Origin: Streptomyces luomodiensis
Lineage (GTDB): Bacteria > Actinomycetota > Actinomycetes > Streptomycetales > Streptomycetaceae
Assembly: GCF_031679605.1 (NCBI RefSeq)
Contig: NZ_CP117522.1
Coordinates: 7,378,001-7,442,000 of the forward strand
Direction: 5' to 3'
Length of the DNA stretch: 64,000 nt
Under the pieces are notes generated by a model. The model searched no databases. It had not been told where the DNA came from and was given only the letters and a program-made list of their open reading frames with translations. Positions 50,760-58,823 of the stretch are shown piece by piece. Every line of letters begins with the position of its first letter. Within the stretch, counting starts at the first letter, position 1. The position numbers were made by a program, and so were the translations under genes.

Positions 50760-51433
50760 GGTCTACCGGGCCTTCCTCCGCGAGGGTCGCCGCCGAGGCA
50801 TAGCTCGGCCGCGCCGCTCTGGAGCAGCGTGTGGACGAAGAGCAGATCCGCGCCGCCGGACCGGGCGGCGGCGATACGGTGCGGGGTGAGCGAGTCGAAG
50901 TGGGCCGCGTCGCCCGGGGAGAGCACATGGACGGTCTCACCGAGGGTCAGCCGCAGCCGGCCGCCCAGGACGTACAGCCACTCCTCGCCGGGATGGACCC
51001 GCACCAGGTCCTCCTGGGCACCGGAGCGCTCCGGCACATGCAGCCGCAGCGCCTGCATGGCCCGGCCGGAGCCGCCGGCCTGCCAGTAGGTCCAGCCGCC
51101 CGCCTCCTGCGCCTCCATGCGGTCGGCCCGGACGATCGGGTCCCGTTCCGGGGACACCTCGCCGAGCAGGTCCGATACCGTGGTTCCGTAGGTACGGGCC
51201 AGGGCCAGCAGCATCGGGAGCGAGGGCTGGCGGCGGCCCGTCTCCAGCCGGGACAGATGCGCGGGGGAGAGCCCGACGCGCCCGGCGGCGGCCTCGAGCG
51301 TCAGACCACTGCGGCGCCGCAGGTCACGCAGGCGGGGAGCGACGGTGGGGAGCTCGGCGGGCGGTCCGCCGGAGTGACCGTCGGCCGGTCCGTCCGTGGG
51401 CCTCTCGGCGGGCCCGTCGGGGAGCGGGTTCAT
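50756..51433 (-). CDS. XRE family regulator with C-terminal cupin domain
   Basis: A 225-residue repressor-like protein. The HTH_3 domain is RLRDLRRRSGLTLEAAAGRVGLSPAHLSRLETGRRQPSLPML, and the cupin sensor is RVHPGEEWLYVLGGRLRLTLGETVHVLSPGDAAHFDSLTPHRI. The N-terminal 40 residues are Pro/Gly/Asp-rich. The ATG at 51433 has GGAG closely upstream. A perfect 17-bp palindrome 30 bp upstream overlaps the putative -35 region and indicates autorepression. It is cotranscribed with the DUF6126 protein. Confidence 0.9.
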   Translation of the reverse strand: MNPLPDGPAERPTDGPADGHSGGPPAELPTVAPRLRDLRRRSGLTLEAAAGRVGLSPAHLSRLETGRRQPSLPMLLALARTYGTTVSDLLGEVSPERDPIVRADRMEAQEAGGWTYWQAGGSGRAMQALRLHVPERSGAQEDLVRVHPGEEWLYVLGGRLRLTLGETVHVLSPGDAAHFDSLTPHRIAAARSGGADLLFVHTLLQSGAAELCLGGDPRGGRPGRP

Positions 51434-51463
51434 ATCTCCGGTATAGCCAGCGGATGACCTCAG

Positions 51464-51480
51464 AGGCAAAAGTTTTGCCT
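51464..51480. promoter_or_regulatory. 17-bp palindromic operator upstream of the XRE-cupin gene
   Basis: AGGCAAAA-G-TTTTGCCT is a perfect palindrome with a 1-bp centre. A further half-site, GAGGCAAG, follows at 51483. On the minus strand a -10-like TATACC lies about 18 bp after TTGCCT within the palindrome, so a bound repressor would block the promoter. Confidence 0.75.
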
Positions 51481-51609
51481 GTGAGGCAAGAACCGTGAGA
51501 TTACGTCTTCGTTACCCTCTCCGGCGCTTCGCGGAGTTCTTGTGAACGCCGGGAAAACGACGAGACTTGGCATTGACACGACAGGGTCTACGCGCGTCAT
51601 GCTATCCGT

Positions 51610-52038
51610 ATGACGATCCCCCCACGGCTCGCCCGCATCGGCGCCCTCGGCGCCCTCGCCTCGACGCTGATCATCGGCGGTACGGCCACCGCGGCCACCG
51701 CGGTCACCCAGCCGGCACCGCGGACCGTTGTCTCCTCGCAGGTCATCGCGGCCGTCGGCGACATCTGCTACTCGGATCTGCCGACCGAGGCCCATGACAC
51801 CCTGGACCTGATCGAACAGGGTGGCCCCTACCCGTACCCGCAGGACGGCACCGTCTTCCAGAACCGCGAAGGCGTCCTCCCGTCCCAGTCCTCCGGCTAC
51901 TACCACGAGTACACCGTGATCACCCCGGGCTCGGACGACCGCGGCGCCCGGCGCATCGTCACCGGGCAGAAGACGGACGAGGACTACTACACGTCCGACC
52001 ACTACGCCTCGTTCGACCTGGTGGACTACGGCTGCTGA
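51610..52038 (+). CDS. Secreted guanyl-specific ribonuclease, RNase Sa (N1/T1) family
   Basis: A 142-residue exported RNase. The signal peptide (ARIGALGALASTLIIGG, to TAATA) is followed by a mature domain closely resembling Streptomyces aureofaciens RNase Sa: DICYSDLPTEAHDTLDLIEQ, PYPQDGTVFQNREGVLP and GYYHEYTVITPG. The catalytic Glu is in HEYTV, the Arg in RRIVTGQ and the His in SDHYASFDLVDYGC. The first and last Cys form the single disulfide of the family. TTGACA lies 32 bp before the ATG, and CATGCT ends 6 bp before it, so the transcript may be nearly leaderless. No barstar-type inhibitor gene is adjacent. Confidence 0.93.
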   Translation: MTIPPRLARIGALGALASTLIIGGTATAATAVTQPAPRTVVSSQVIAAVGDICYSDLPTEAHDTLDLIEQGGPYPYPQDGTVFQNREGVLPSQSSGYYHEYTVITPGSDDRGARRIVTGQKTDEDYYTSDHYASFDLVDYGC

Positions 52039-52225
52039 CGCGGCCCCACCGAAAAGCGCCACCCCCCGCACCGCGGCCGCTGCCCCCAACCGGGCAGCGG
52101 CCGCAACGCGTTGCGCCCTCCATGCGGGTTGTCCGCCATGACGGGCTGCCCGGGAACCCCGGGCGGGTCCTCGTCGTTGCTTCCCGATAACGTCTCGGTA
52201 GAAGCGGACGTGCGGGGAGGCGCTG

Positions 52226-53191
52226 ATGGCGAACGGTCCGGAAGTGGTCACGTGCGGGGAGGCCATGCTTCTCCTGCTCGCCGAGCCCGGGGTTCCGCTG
52301 GACCGGGCCGTGCATTTCCGCCGGTCGGTGGCGGGAGCCGAGTCCAATGTGGCCGTGGGTCTCGCCCGGCTCGGGCACGGTGTGCGCTGGCTGGGCCGGG
52401 TCGGTGCCGACCCGGCGGGCGAGGCGGTGCTGCGCGAGCTGCGTGCCGACCGCGTGGACGTCGCCCACGCGATCGTGGACGACCACGCCCCCACCGGGCT
52501 GCTGATGCGGGACAGCCACCCGCACCGCGCCATCGATGTGCAGTACTACCGCACGGGCTCGGCCGCCTCCCGGCTGACACCCGAGCAGATACGCCCCGAG
52601 GCCCTCGAAGGCGCCCGGCTGCTGCATCTGTCCGGGATCACGCCGATGCTCTCGCCGACCGCGGCGGCCGCCAGCCGGCGCCTGGTGGAGCTGGCCCGTG
52701 CGGCCGGGGCCAAGGTGTCCTTCGATCCGAACGTACGGCACAAGCTGGGCGGCGCGGCGCAATGGGCCCAGACGGCGGGCCCGTTGCTGCGCGACGCGGA
52801 CATCGTCTTCGCGGGCGAGGACGAGTTGGAGCTGCTGACCGCCCAATCCGCCGACGAGGCGGCGAAGGAGCTGGTGCGCGGCGGGGCCGGCGAGGTCGTG
52901 GTCAAGCGCGCCGACCACTCCGCCACCGTCCTCACCGCGGACGGCCGCTGGGACCAGCCGCCGCACGCGGTGCCGGTCGTCGACCCGATCGGGGCCGGTG
53001 ACGGCTTCGCGGCCGGCTATCTTTCGGCGCGTCTGCGCGGACTGCACGAGGACCAGGCGCTCGCCGAGGCGGCGTGCGTGGCCGCCCTGGTGGTCCAGGC
53101 CGCCACCGATACGGACGGGCTGCCCACCGCCGCCGCGCGGGACCGGGCGCTCGCCGAGCTGTCCGAGGGCGGGGACCCGGTGTACCGCTGA
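52226..53191 (+). CDS. kdgK: 2-dehydro-3-deoxygluconate kinase (PfkB family)
   Basis: A 321-residue ribokinase-type sugar kinase. The start VVTCGEAMLLLLAEPGVPL, the substrate region AGAESNVAVGLARLGHGV, GSAASRLTPEQI, ISFDPNVRHKL-like VSFDPNVRHKL, and the C-terminal anion hole and catalytic Asp in VVDPIGAGDGFAAGYL are typical of KDG kinases. The call is supported by the KDPG aldolase gene downstream: KDG is phosphorylated to KDPG, then cleaved to pyruvate and glyceraldehyde 3-phosphate. The ATG has GAGG upstream. Confidence 0.87.
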   Translation: MANGPEVVTCGEAMLLLLAEPGVPLDRAVHFRRSVAGAESNVAVGLARLGHGVRWLGRVGADPAGEAVLRELRADRVDVAHAIVDDHAPTGLLMRDSHPHRAIDVQYYRTGSAASRLTPEQIRPEALEGARLLHLSGITPMLSPTAAAASRRLVELARAAGAKVSFDPNVRHKLGGAAQWAQTAGPLLRDADIVFAGEDELELLTAQSADEAAKELVRGGAGEVVVKRADHSATVLTADGRWDQPPHAVPVVDPIGAGDGFAAGYLSARLRGLHEDQALAEAACVAALVVQAATDTDGLPTAAARDRALAELSEGGDPVYR

Positions 53192-53207
53192 GCCGCCCCC
53201 CGGCGGC
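53192..53207. terminator. Hairpin at the kdgK 3' end
   Basis: GCCGCC-CCCC-GGCGGC, a perfect 6-bp stem, immediately follows the stop codon. It is followed by short ACAGCGC direct repeats up to about 53260. It may weaken rather than stop read-through into the aldolase gene. Confidence 0.45.
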
Positions 53208-53401
53208 GCACCGCGGCGCGCCACGACGGACAGCGCGGACAGCGCCCACAGCGCGCATCGCACGGACAACCCGGATACCGGCTACCAAGCGCAGCACAGC
53301 ACCGCACATCGTCAACCGCACACCGAAACCGCCGCATATCCCGGAGGCAATCCGGGGCGGCACCGCCAGCACCATCTGGGAGAGGAAAGGCGGCGACCGC
53401 C

Positions 53402-54055
53402 GTGTACCGCTGGGAGATCACCCGGGCCGCGCTCAGACAGCGCGTCCTCGCCATCGTCCGCAGCGACAGCTACGACCACGCCCACGCCACGGCGGACAGT
53501 CTGCTCTCCGCCGGCATCACCAGCCTGGAGATCTCGCTGACCACCCCGTTCGCGCTGGAGGCGGTCACCACACTGATCCGGGAGGTCGGCGACGACGCGG
53601 TGATCGGCGCGGGCACGGTGCTCGACGCCGCCTCCGCCCGGATGGCGGTGGACGCCGGGGCCCGCTTCCTCGTCTCGCCGAGCCTGGACCCCGAGGTCAT
53701 CCGCACCGGCCACCGCTACGGACTGCCGGTCTTCCCCGGCGTGGCCACGCCCACCGAGGCGGTGCGCGCGATGGAGCTGGGCGCGGACGCCCTGAAGCTC
53801 TTCCCCGCCTCCGCGTACGGGCCCAGGTGGGTCAGCGACGTACGGGCCGCGCTGCCGCAGGCCGCCGTGATCCCCACGGGCGGGGTGACCCTGGCCGAGG
53901 CCCCGGACTGGGTCGCGGCCGGGGCCGTCGCCTGCGGGATGGGCTCGGCGCTGTCCGAGGGCGACCGGGACACCGTGGTCAAGCGCGCCGCCGAGCTGCT
54001 GGCCCGCCTCGCGGATGTGGCACCGCCGCTGGACTCGGCGCCCGAGCCGTACTGA
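53402..54055 (+). CDS. eda: KDPG/KHG aldolase
   Basis: A 217-residue class I aldolase that cleaves 2-keto-3-deoxy-6-phosphogluconate. Motifs: VLAIVRSDSYDHAHATADSL, EISLTTPFALEAV, GAGTVLDAASARMAVDAGARFLVSPSLDP, FPGVATPTEAVRAMELGADALKLFPAS with the Schiff-base Lys, and IPTGGVTLAEAPDWVAAGAVACGMGSAL. It is 210 bp downstream of KDG kinase and in the same direction, probably one regulon. A short degenerate repeat island follows its stop. The GTG start has GAAAGG upstream at a long spacing. Confidence 0.92.
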   Translation: MYRWEITRAALRQRVLAIVRSDSYDHAHATADSLLSAGITSLEISLTTPFALEAVTTLIREVGDDAVIGAGTVLDAASARMAVDAGARFLVSPSLDPEVIRTGHRYGLPVFPGVATPTEAVRAMELGADALKLFPASAYGPRWVSDVRAALPQAAVIPTGGVTLAEAPDWVAAGAVACGMGSALSEGDRDTVVKRAAELLARLADVAPPLDSAPEPY

Positions 54056-54445
54056 CGTACCGGCCTGCTGACATACCGTCGGCGGGGTGCGCGGGCCATC
54101 CCGACGCGGCCCGCATGCCGCACCGACGCGGCCTGAACGCCATACCGACGCGCGTCGCACGCCACACCGGCGTGGCCCCGCATGCCGACGCGACTCGCGC
54201 GCCGGACCAGGGCGAACAGCCGACGCGGCCCCGCGTGCCGACGCGGCCGCGCGCCGTACCGACGCGGCCCCCGCGCGCCGTGCTGACGCGGCCTCCGCGC
54301 GCCGTACCGACGGCCACGCGGCGCACGTCGTCGCATCCCAGCAGGCGGTCAGTGGGTTCCCGTGGGCCCGGACTTCTGCCACCCTGAGCGGCTGTGATCA
54401 TGCGGCTCGTACCGGCCGCCAGCCCGCCCGTGCCCAGGAGATGCC
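54056..54445. other. Intergenic region with repeat island
   Basis: About 390 bp. The repeats occupy 54103-54320. The remaining 125 bp before the binding-protein gene should hold its promoter, but no clear pair of hexamers is seen. No gene is recognisable. Confidence 0.5.
54103..54320. repeat. Degenerate repeat of 18-24 bp units
   Basis: GACGCGGCC starts nine units of about 18, 21, 22 or 24 bp (one of 35 bp) such as GACGCGGCCTCCGCGCGCC followed by GTACC. Copy lengths vary, unlike the constant 18-bp array at 11.7 kb. It begins about 50 bp after the eda stop. Confidence 0.75.
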
Positions 54446-55291
54446 GTGAGACGTACCGTCACGCTGTCCGCCCTCGCCGCCGTGCTCGCCGCCACCGCCG
54501 CCGGTTCGGCGCTGGCCGTCGGCTCCACGGCGGAGCCGGAGTCGAAGCGGGCCGCCGCCGCCGACCGCGCGCAGCGGGGCGGCACCTTGCTCGACCGGGT
54601 GCCCCGGCGCGGGGTTCTGCGGGTGTGCACCACGGGCGACTACCGGCCCTTCAGCCACCGCGATCCCGAGTCCGGCGCCTACACCGGCATCGACATCAAG
54701 ATGGCCGGGGACCTGGCCAAGAGCCTGGACGCCAAACCGTCGTTCGTGCCCACCACCTGGGCCGACCTGGTGGACGACCTGGCCGCCGGGCGGTGCGACG
54801 TGGGCATGGGCGGCGTGTCGGTGACCCTGGCCCGTGCCCGCAAGGCGGCTTTCAGCGAGCCGTATCTCACCGATGGCAAGACGCCGATCGTGCGCTGCGA
54901 GGACAAGGACACCTACCAGACGCTGGAGGACATCGACCGGCCGGGCGTGCGGGTGGTGGTCAACCCGGGCGGCACCAATGAGCAGTTCGCCCGCGCCCAT
55001 GTCAAACAGGCCACTCTGACCGTCCATCCGGACAACACCACGATCTTCGACGAGATCATCGCGGGCCGCGCCGATGTGATGATGACGGACGCCAGCGAGA
55101 CCCGCTACCAGTCCGCGATCCACCCGGAGCTGTGCGCGGTCCACCCCGACGAGCCGTTCTCCTTCTCCGAGAAGGCGTACGTCCTGCCGCGCGGCGACAC
55201 GCAGTTCAAGGAGTACGTCGACCAGTGGGTCCACCTGGCCACGCACGACGGCACGTACCAGAAGTACGAGGATGAATGGATGAAGCGCTGA
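54446..55291 (+). CDS. Exported solute-binding protein resembling periplasmic cyclohexadienyl dehydratase
   Basis: A 281-residue secreted protein with an N-terminal signal (LSALAAVLAATAAGSALA) and a type II periplasmic-binding fold. The sequence follows PheC-type cyclohexadienyl dehydratase unusually closely: LRVCTTGDYRPFSHRDPES, GIDIKMAGDLAKSL, PTTWADLVDDLAAGRCDVGMGGVSVTL, the Asn-Pro-Gly-Gly-Thr-Asn segment and IFDEIIAGRADVMMTDASETRYQ. PheC converts prephenate and arogenate. Simple amino-acid binding cannot be excluded, and no permease or ATPase gene is adjacent, which favours an enzyme. The GTG start has AGGAG upstream. Confidence 0.8.
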   Translation: MRRTVTLSALAAVLAATAAGSALAVGSTAEPESKRAAAADRAQRGGTLLDRVPRRGVLRVCTTGDYRPFSHRDPESGAYTGIDIKMAGDLAKSLDAKPSFVPTTWADLVDDLAAGRCDVGMGGVSVTLARARKAAFSEPYLTDGKTPIVRCEDKDTYQTLEDIDRPGVRVVVNPGGTNEQFARAHVKQATLTVHPDNTTIFDEIIAGRADVMMTDASETRYQSAIHPELCAVHPDEPFSFSEKAYVLPRGDTQFKEYVDQWVHLATHDGTYQKYEDEWMKR

Positions 55292-55420
55292 AGCGATGAA
55301 GCGCTGAGGCGGCGAGGCGCGGAGCGGCGGCGGACGGCCGGCGGCTGAAATTATCGGCATCGCCGTACGACTCTCGCGTCCACCGCCCTCCTACGGCGTC
55401 CGGAGCGGGAAGATGGCCCC

Positions 55421-56077
55421 ATGAGTGCCGCCCAGCCACCGCGCCGCCGCTCGGACGCCGTCGCCAACCGCGCCGCCCTCCTCGACGCGGCCGAGCGGAT
55501 CCTGCTCCGCGACGGGCCCGCGGTGCCGCTGGACGTGGTGGCGCGCGAGGCCGGGGTCGGCATCGCCACGCTGTACCGGAACTTCGCCGACCGCGAGGAG
55601 CTGTACGCGGCCGTCGTCCACCGCTGCTACGAACTCGTGGCCGCCCTCGCCCAGGAGGCCGAGCGCAGCGCGGCGCCGCCGCTGGACGCGCTGGCCGGTT
55701 TCCTGGACCGGCTGCTGACCGAACACCACCATCTCGCCCTGCCGCTGCTCGGCGCCCCCGGCCCGCTCCAGCAGGACGGGGCCGAACCCCTCGGTCCGCG
55801 GATCTCCCGGTCGCTGGCCGCGGTCCTGAAGCGGGGGATCGACGACGGCTCGATCCGCCCCGACGCCACCGCCGCCGATCTCGTCGTCGTCGGCGCGATG
55901 CTCGCCCACGCCCAACTCCCGCCCGACGCCTGGCAGCGCGCCGCCCACCGGATCGCCGTACTCGTCCTGGACGGCCTGCGCGCCCGACCCGGCACCACCC
56001 GGCTCCCGGCCGGGCTCACCGAGCCCGAAGTCGACCGAATCATGACCCGCCGTGGGAGCGACACGGCGGCCCACTAG
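55421..56077 (+). CDS. TetR family transcriptional regulator
   Basis: A 218-residue TetR protein. The HTH is RAALLDAAERILLRDGPAVPLDVVAREAGVGIATLYRNFADREEL, and the C-terminal domain resembles the SbtR/TetR_C_33 type (YELVAALAQEAERSAAPPLDALAGFLDRLL). No divergent gene is present, so the target is not obvious. The ATG was chosen since no earlier start is supported. Confidence 0.88.
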   Translation: MSAAQPPRRRSDAVANRAALLDAAERILLRDGPAVPLDVVAREAGVGIATLYRNFADREELYAAVVHRCYELVAALAQEAERSAAPPLDALAGFLDRLLTEHHHLALPLLGAPGPLQQDGAEPLGPRISRSLAAVLKRGIDDGSIRPDATAADLVVVGAMLAHAQLPPDAWQRAAHRIAVLVLDGLRARPGTTRLPAGLTEPEVDRIMTRRGSDTAAH

Positions 56078-56206
56078 CCTGTCGAGCGCAGCGGGACGCG
56101 CAGATGCGCGAATCCGGGAGCGGCTCTCGTGCGGGTGCTACACGCTGACGGAAGCCGGTCGCAGTGCCTGGTCCGGTGACCGTTCCCTCGCATCCGGAGA
56201 GACGAC

Positions 56207-56926
56207 ATGAGCAGTCCCCTCAGCCACCCCCTCGTGCGGACCTTTCTGTCCTCGGTCGAGCGGCAGACCGCGGCGCTCCCCGCCGCATGGCGGGAGGAAC
56301 TGCTCGAGGACCTGCGCGAGGAGATCGCCGCGGCACTGGCGCACGCCCCCGCCGAGGGGCCGGCCGACGCCCCCGCCGCGGACCCCGTGGCGGACCCCGT
56401 GGCGGGCGGCGGCTCGGCCGACAGCGATGAGCGGGTGCGGCGGGTCCTCGACTGGATCGGCACCCCGGAGGAGATCGCGGCGGACGCGCTGGCCGAGGAG
56501 TCCGGCAGCATCCCGCCCGAGCCGGAGAACGTCGGCGGCACCTGGCTGACGCTCGGCCTGGCCGTGCTGCCCGTGCCGCTGTGTCTGGTCCCGGGGGTGG
56601 GCATACCGCTGGGGCTGGCCGCCGCCCTCGGCGCGCTGGTCCGGCTGTGGCGGTCCGCGCCGTGGGCGCGGCGGGAGAAGCGGCAGGCCACCCTGTTCGT
56701 GCTGTCGCCCCTGGTGACGGTGCCGGTGCTGGCGGTGGTGCTGTCCCTGGCGTTCGACGGGATCAGCGCCCCCGCCTTCGTGGCCTCCCTCCTGGTGGCC
56801 CTCACCCTGCCCGTGGTCGGCGCCGTACGGCTGGCCCGGTCCGCCGCCCGGCTGCGCGAGCGGTCCGGTCAGGATGTCTCCAGCCGCAGCACCCGCACCC
56901 CGTACGGGGGCAGGACGACCGTCTGA
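56207..56926 (+). CDS. HAAS-domain (DUF1700-like) membrane protein
   Basis: A 239-residue protein. An N-terminal helical HAAS-type domain (FLSSVERQTAALPAAWREELLEDLREEI, then RRVLDWIGTPEEIAADALAEE) is followed by an Ala/Pro/Asp loop and about four membrane helices (LGLAVLPVPLCLVPGVGIPLGLAAALG and LFVLSPLVTVPVLAVVLSLAF). HAAS proteins usually act with PadR regulators, none of which is next to it. Its last 58 bp overlap, on the opposite strand, the end of a truncated glycoside hydrolase gene, so its C-terminal tail may have formed at the rearrangement. Confidence 0.75.
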   Translation: MSSPLSHPLVRTFLSSVERQTAALPAAWREELLEDLREEIAAALAHAPAEGPADAPAADPVADPVAGGGSADSDERVRRVLDWIGTPEEIAADALAEESGSIPPEPENVGGTWLTLGLAVLPVPLCLVPGVGIPLGLAAALGALVRLWRSAPWARREKRQATLFVLSPLVTVPVLAVVLSLAFDGISAPAFVASLLVALTLPVVGAVRLARSAARLRERSGQDVSSRSTRTPYGGRTTV

Positions 56927-57478
56927 GCCGTCGTGCCGTCGAGGGAGGTGAGCCGTCCGCCGTCCGCCACCACCGGTTTGACCGTCAGCTCCGCCCGCGC
57001 CTGGCTGACCAGCCAGACGAAGACCCGGCCGTCCTCGTGCACCAGCCGGTCCACCGCGACCCGGGGGTCCGCCACGGTGACCGGGCGGCTGACGCCCGCG
57101 TGGGCGGCGAGCGCGTCGTAGAGGGCGCTGGTGGCCTCGGGGTTGACGCGCGGGGTGACCGCGGCCATGTGCTCGATCGGATAGGTGCAGAACACCACCG
57201 ACCCGGCGCCGGTCCGGCGCAGCGGCAGCGCCGGGCGGCCGCGCCCGTCGACCGCGAGGATCTCGGCGCCGTCCGGTTCCACGGGCAGGAAGACCCGGCC
57301 GTTGCCGGTGGCCGGGGTGCGGAAGGTGAGCCTGGCCCCCTCGGGGAGGGTGCCGAACGCCCGGGTGAGGGTGAACGTCACCTCGTCGTCCTCGATGGGG
57401 TCGACCAGGCCGTAGTCCAGCTGGTGGCGGACGCCGAAGAGCTGTCCCAGATGCGCGCCGGCCGTCCTTCCGCCACAT
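56869..57478 (-). pseudogene. C-terminal remnant of a glycoside hydrolase
   Basis: Only about 200 C-terminal codons remain. The reading from GAHLGQLFGVRHQLDYGLVD through GRVFLPVEPDGAEILAV and VVFCTYPIEHMAAVTPRVNP to the stop resembles the beta-sandwich and helical tail of sugar-cleaving enzymes, probably of the beta-mannosidase/beta-galactosidase type. Homology stops near 57475, where the 5' part is missing. It has no plausible start: the first GTG, at 57381, is internal. It is probably an inactive leftover of a deletion. Confidence 0.7.
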
Positions 57479-57500
57479 TCCGCCGGCGCCCTTGGTGTAG

Positions 57501-57908
57501 GAGGAGCGCGGGCTGGCGCTGCTCTACGTCACCCACGATCTGGCCACCGCCCGGCACTTCTCGTCCGAGGTGATGGTGATGTACCGGGGCGAGATCGTCG
57601 AGCGCGGCCCGAGCGACGAGGTGATCCTGGCCCCACGTCACCCCTACACCCAGCTGCTGGCCGCCGCCGCGCCCAGCTCCGGGGCGAGCCGGGAGCGGAC
57701 CCGGGCCGCGCGGGCCGCGCGGCTGGCGGCGCGGGAGCGGCGGGACGCGGAGCGGCGCGAGGCGGTGGTGGGGGACGGCTGCCGCTTCCGGCCGCGCTGT
57801 CCGTTCGCGATGGACGCCTGTGCGCGGCGGCCGCCGGAGCTCGAGGCCGGACCGGGGCACCGCGCCCGGTGCTGGCTGGTGGGGGCGGACGGCGGTGCAC
57901 GGCCGTGA
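57501..57908 (+). pseudogene. C-terminal remnant of an oligopeptide/dipeptide ABC transporter ATPase
   Basis: The last 135 codons of an OppD/DppD-type ATPase. The H-loop LALLYVTHDLATARHFSSEV, YRGEIVERGPSDEVIL and the oligo-HPY extension (APRHPYTQLLAAAAPS, then CRFRPRCPFAMDACARRPPELE) are intact. The Walker A, signature and Walker B parts are missing. An in-frame TAG at 57498 precedes the homology, so no full product can be made. It faces away from the hydrolase remnant, implying that a deletion removed both 5' halves and the genes between. Confidence 0.8.
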
Positions 57909-57964
57909 CGGGTGACACGGCTGTGGGCGTTGTCGGCCCGGCCCGGCGCGCCACCCTGCGTAGT

Positions 57965-57976
57965 TTGTCCGGACAA
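57965..57976. promoter_or_regulatory. 12-bp palindrome upstream of the GntR/UTRA gene
   Basis: TTGTCCGGACAA is a perfect palindrome, 56 bp before the GntR start and directly before an A/T-rich stretch (AATAAAACTT). It has the form of a GntR/UTRA operator and may serve autoregulation. It is not repeated before the sugar transporter gene. Confidence 0.5.
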
Positions 57977-58031
57977 TAAAACTTCACAACTTCCCGTCAT
58001 GTGCTCATCCGGATACCCTCGGGCCGTGGCT

Positions 58032-58799
58032 ATGGAGGAAGAAGACTCTTCGGGCGGGGCGGAGGCGCTCCAGCTCAGTGTCGACCGCAGCAGTCCGGTC
58101 CCCCTGTACTTCCAGCTGTCCCAGCAGCTGGAGACGGCGATCGAGAAGGGGCGGCTGGCGCCCGGAAGCCTGCTCGGCAATGAGATCGAGCTGGCCGGAC
58201 GGCTCGGGCTGTCCCGGCCCACCGTCCGTCAGGCCATCCAGTCGCTGGTGGACAAGGGGCTGCTGGTGCGCCGCCGGGGCGTGGGCACCCAGGTGGTGCA
58301 CAGCCAGGTCAAGCGTCCGCTGGAGCTGAGCAGCCTCTACGACGACCTGGAGGCGGCCGGTCAGCGCCCCGCCACCCGGGTGCTGCGGAACACCACCGAG
58401 TCCGCGACCGCCGAGGTGGCCGCCGCGCTCGGCATCGCCGAGGGCGCCGAGGTGGTGCTGATCGAGCGGCTGCGGCTGGCGCACGGCGAGCCCATGGCCC
58501 ATCTGCGCAACCACCTCCCGGTGGGCCTGCTCAAGCTGGACAGCGCCGACCTGGAGCGCACCGGTCTCTACCGCCTGATGCGCGCGGCGGGGATCACCCT
58601 GCACAGCGCCCGCCAGGCGGTCGGCGCCCGCGCGGCCACCGCCGAGGAGGGGGAGCGGCTCGGCGAGCCGGCGGGCGCGCCGCTGCTGACCATGGAGCGC
58701 ACGACGTTCGACGACACCGGCCGGGCCGTGGAGTTCGGCTCGCACACCTACCGGGCCTCCCGCTACGCCTTCGAGTTCCAGTTGCTCGTACGCCCCTGA
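58032..58799 (+). CDS. GntR family regulator with UTRA domain
   Basis: A 255-residue protein. The N-terminal winged helix (PLYFQLSQQLETAIEKGRLAPG, then LAGRLGLSRPTVRQAIQSLVDKGLLVRRRGVGTQVVHSQ) is followed by a UTRA ligand-binding domain (LSSLYDDLEAAGQRPATRVL to YRASRYAFEFQLLV). UTRA regulators usually bind sugars or phosphorylated sugars. It lies directly upstream of, and is codirectional with, the sugar ABC cassette, which is likely its target. The start is uncertain: ATG 58032 or GTG 58026; neither has a strong ribosome-binding site. Confidence 0.88.
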   Translation: MEEEDSSGGAEALQLSVDRSSPVPLYFQLSQQLETAIEKGRLAPGSLLGNEIELAGRLGLSRPTVRQAIQSLVDKGLLVRRRGVGTQVVHSQVKRPLELSSLYDDLEAAGQRPATRVLRNTTESATAEVAAALGIAEGAEVVLIERLRLAHGEPMAHLRNHLPVGLLKLDSADLERTGLYRLMRAAGITLHSARQAVGARAATAEEGERLGEPAGAPLLTMERTTFDDTGRAVEFGSHTYRASRYAFEFQLLVRP

Positions 58800-58823
58800 G
58801 CCGGGCGTTCCCGGCCTGACCCG

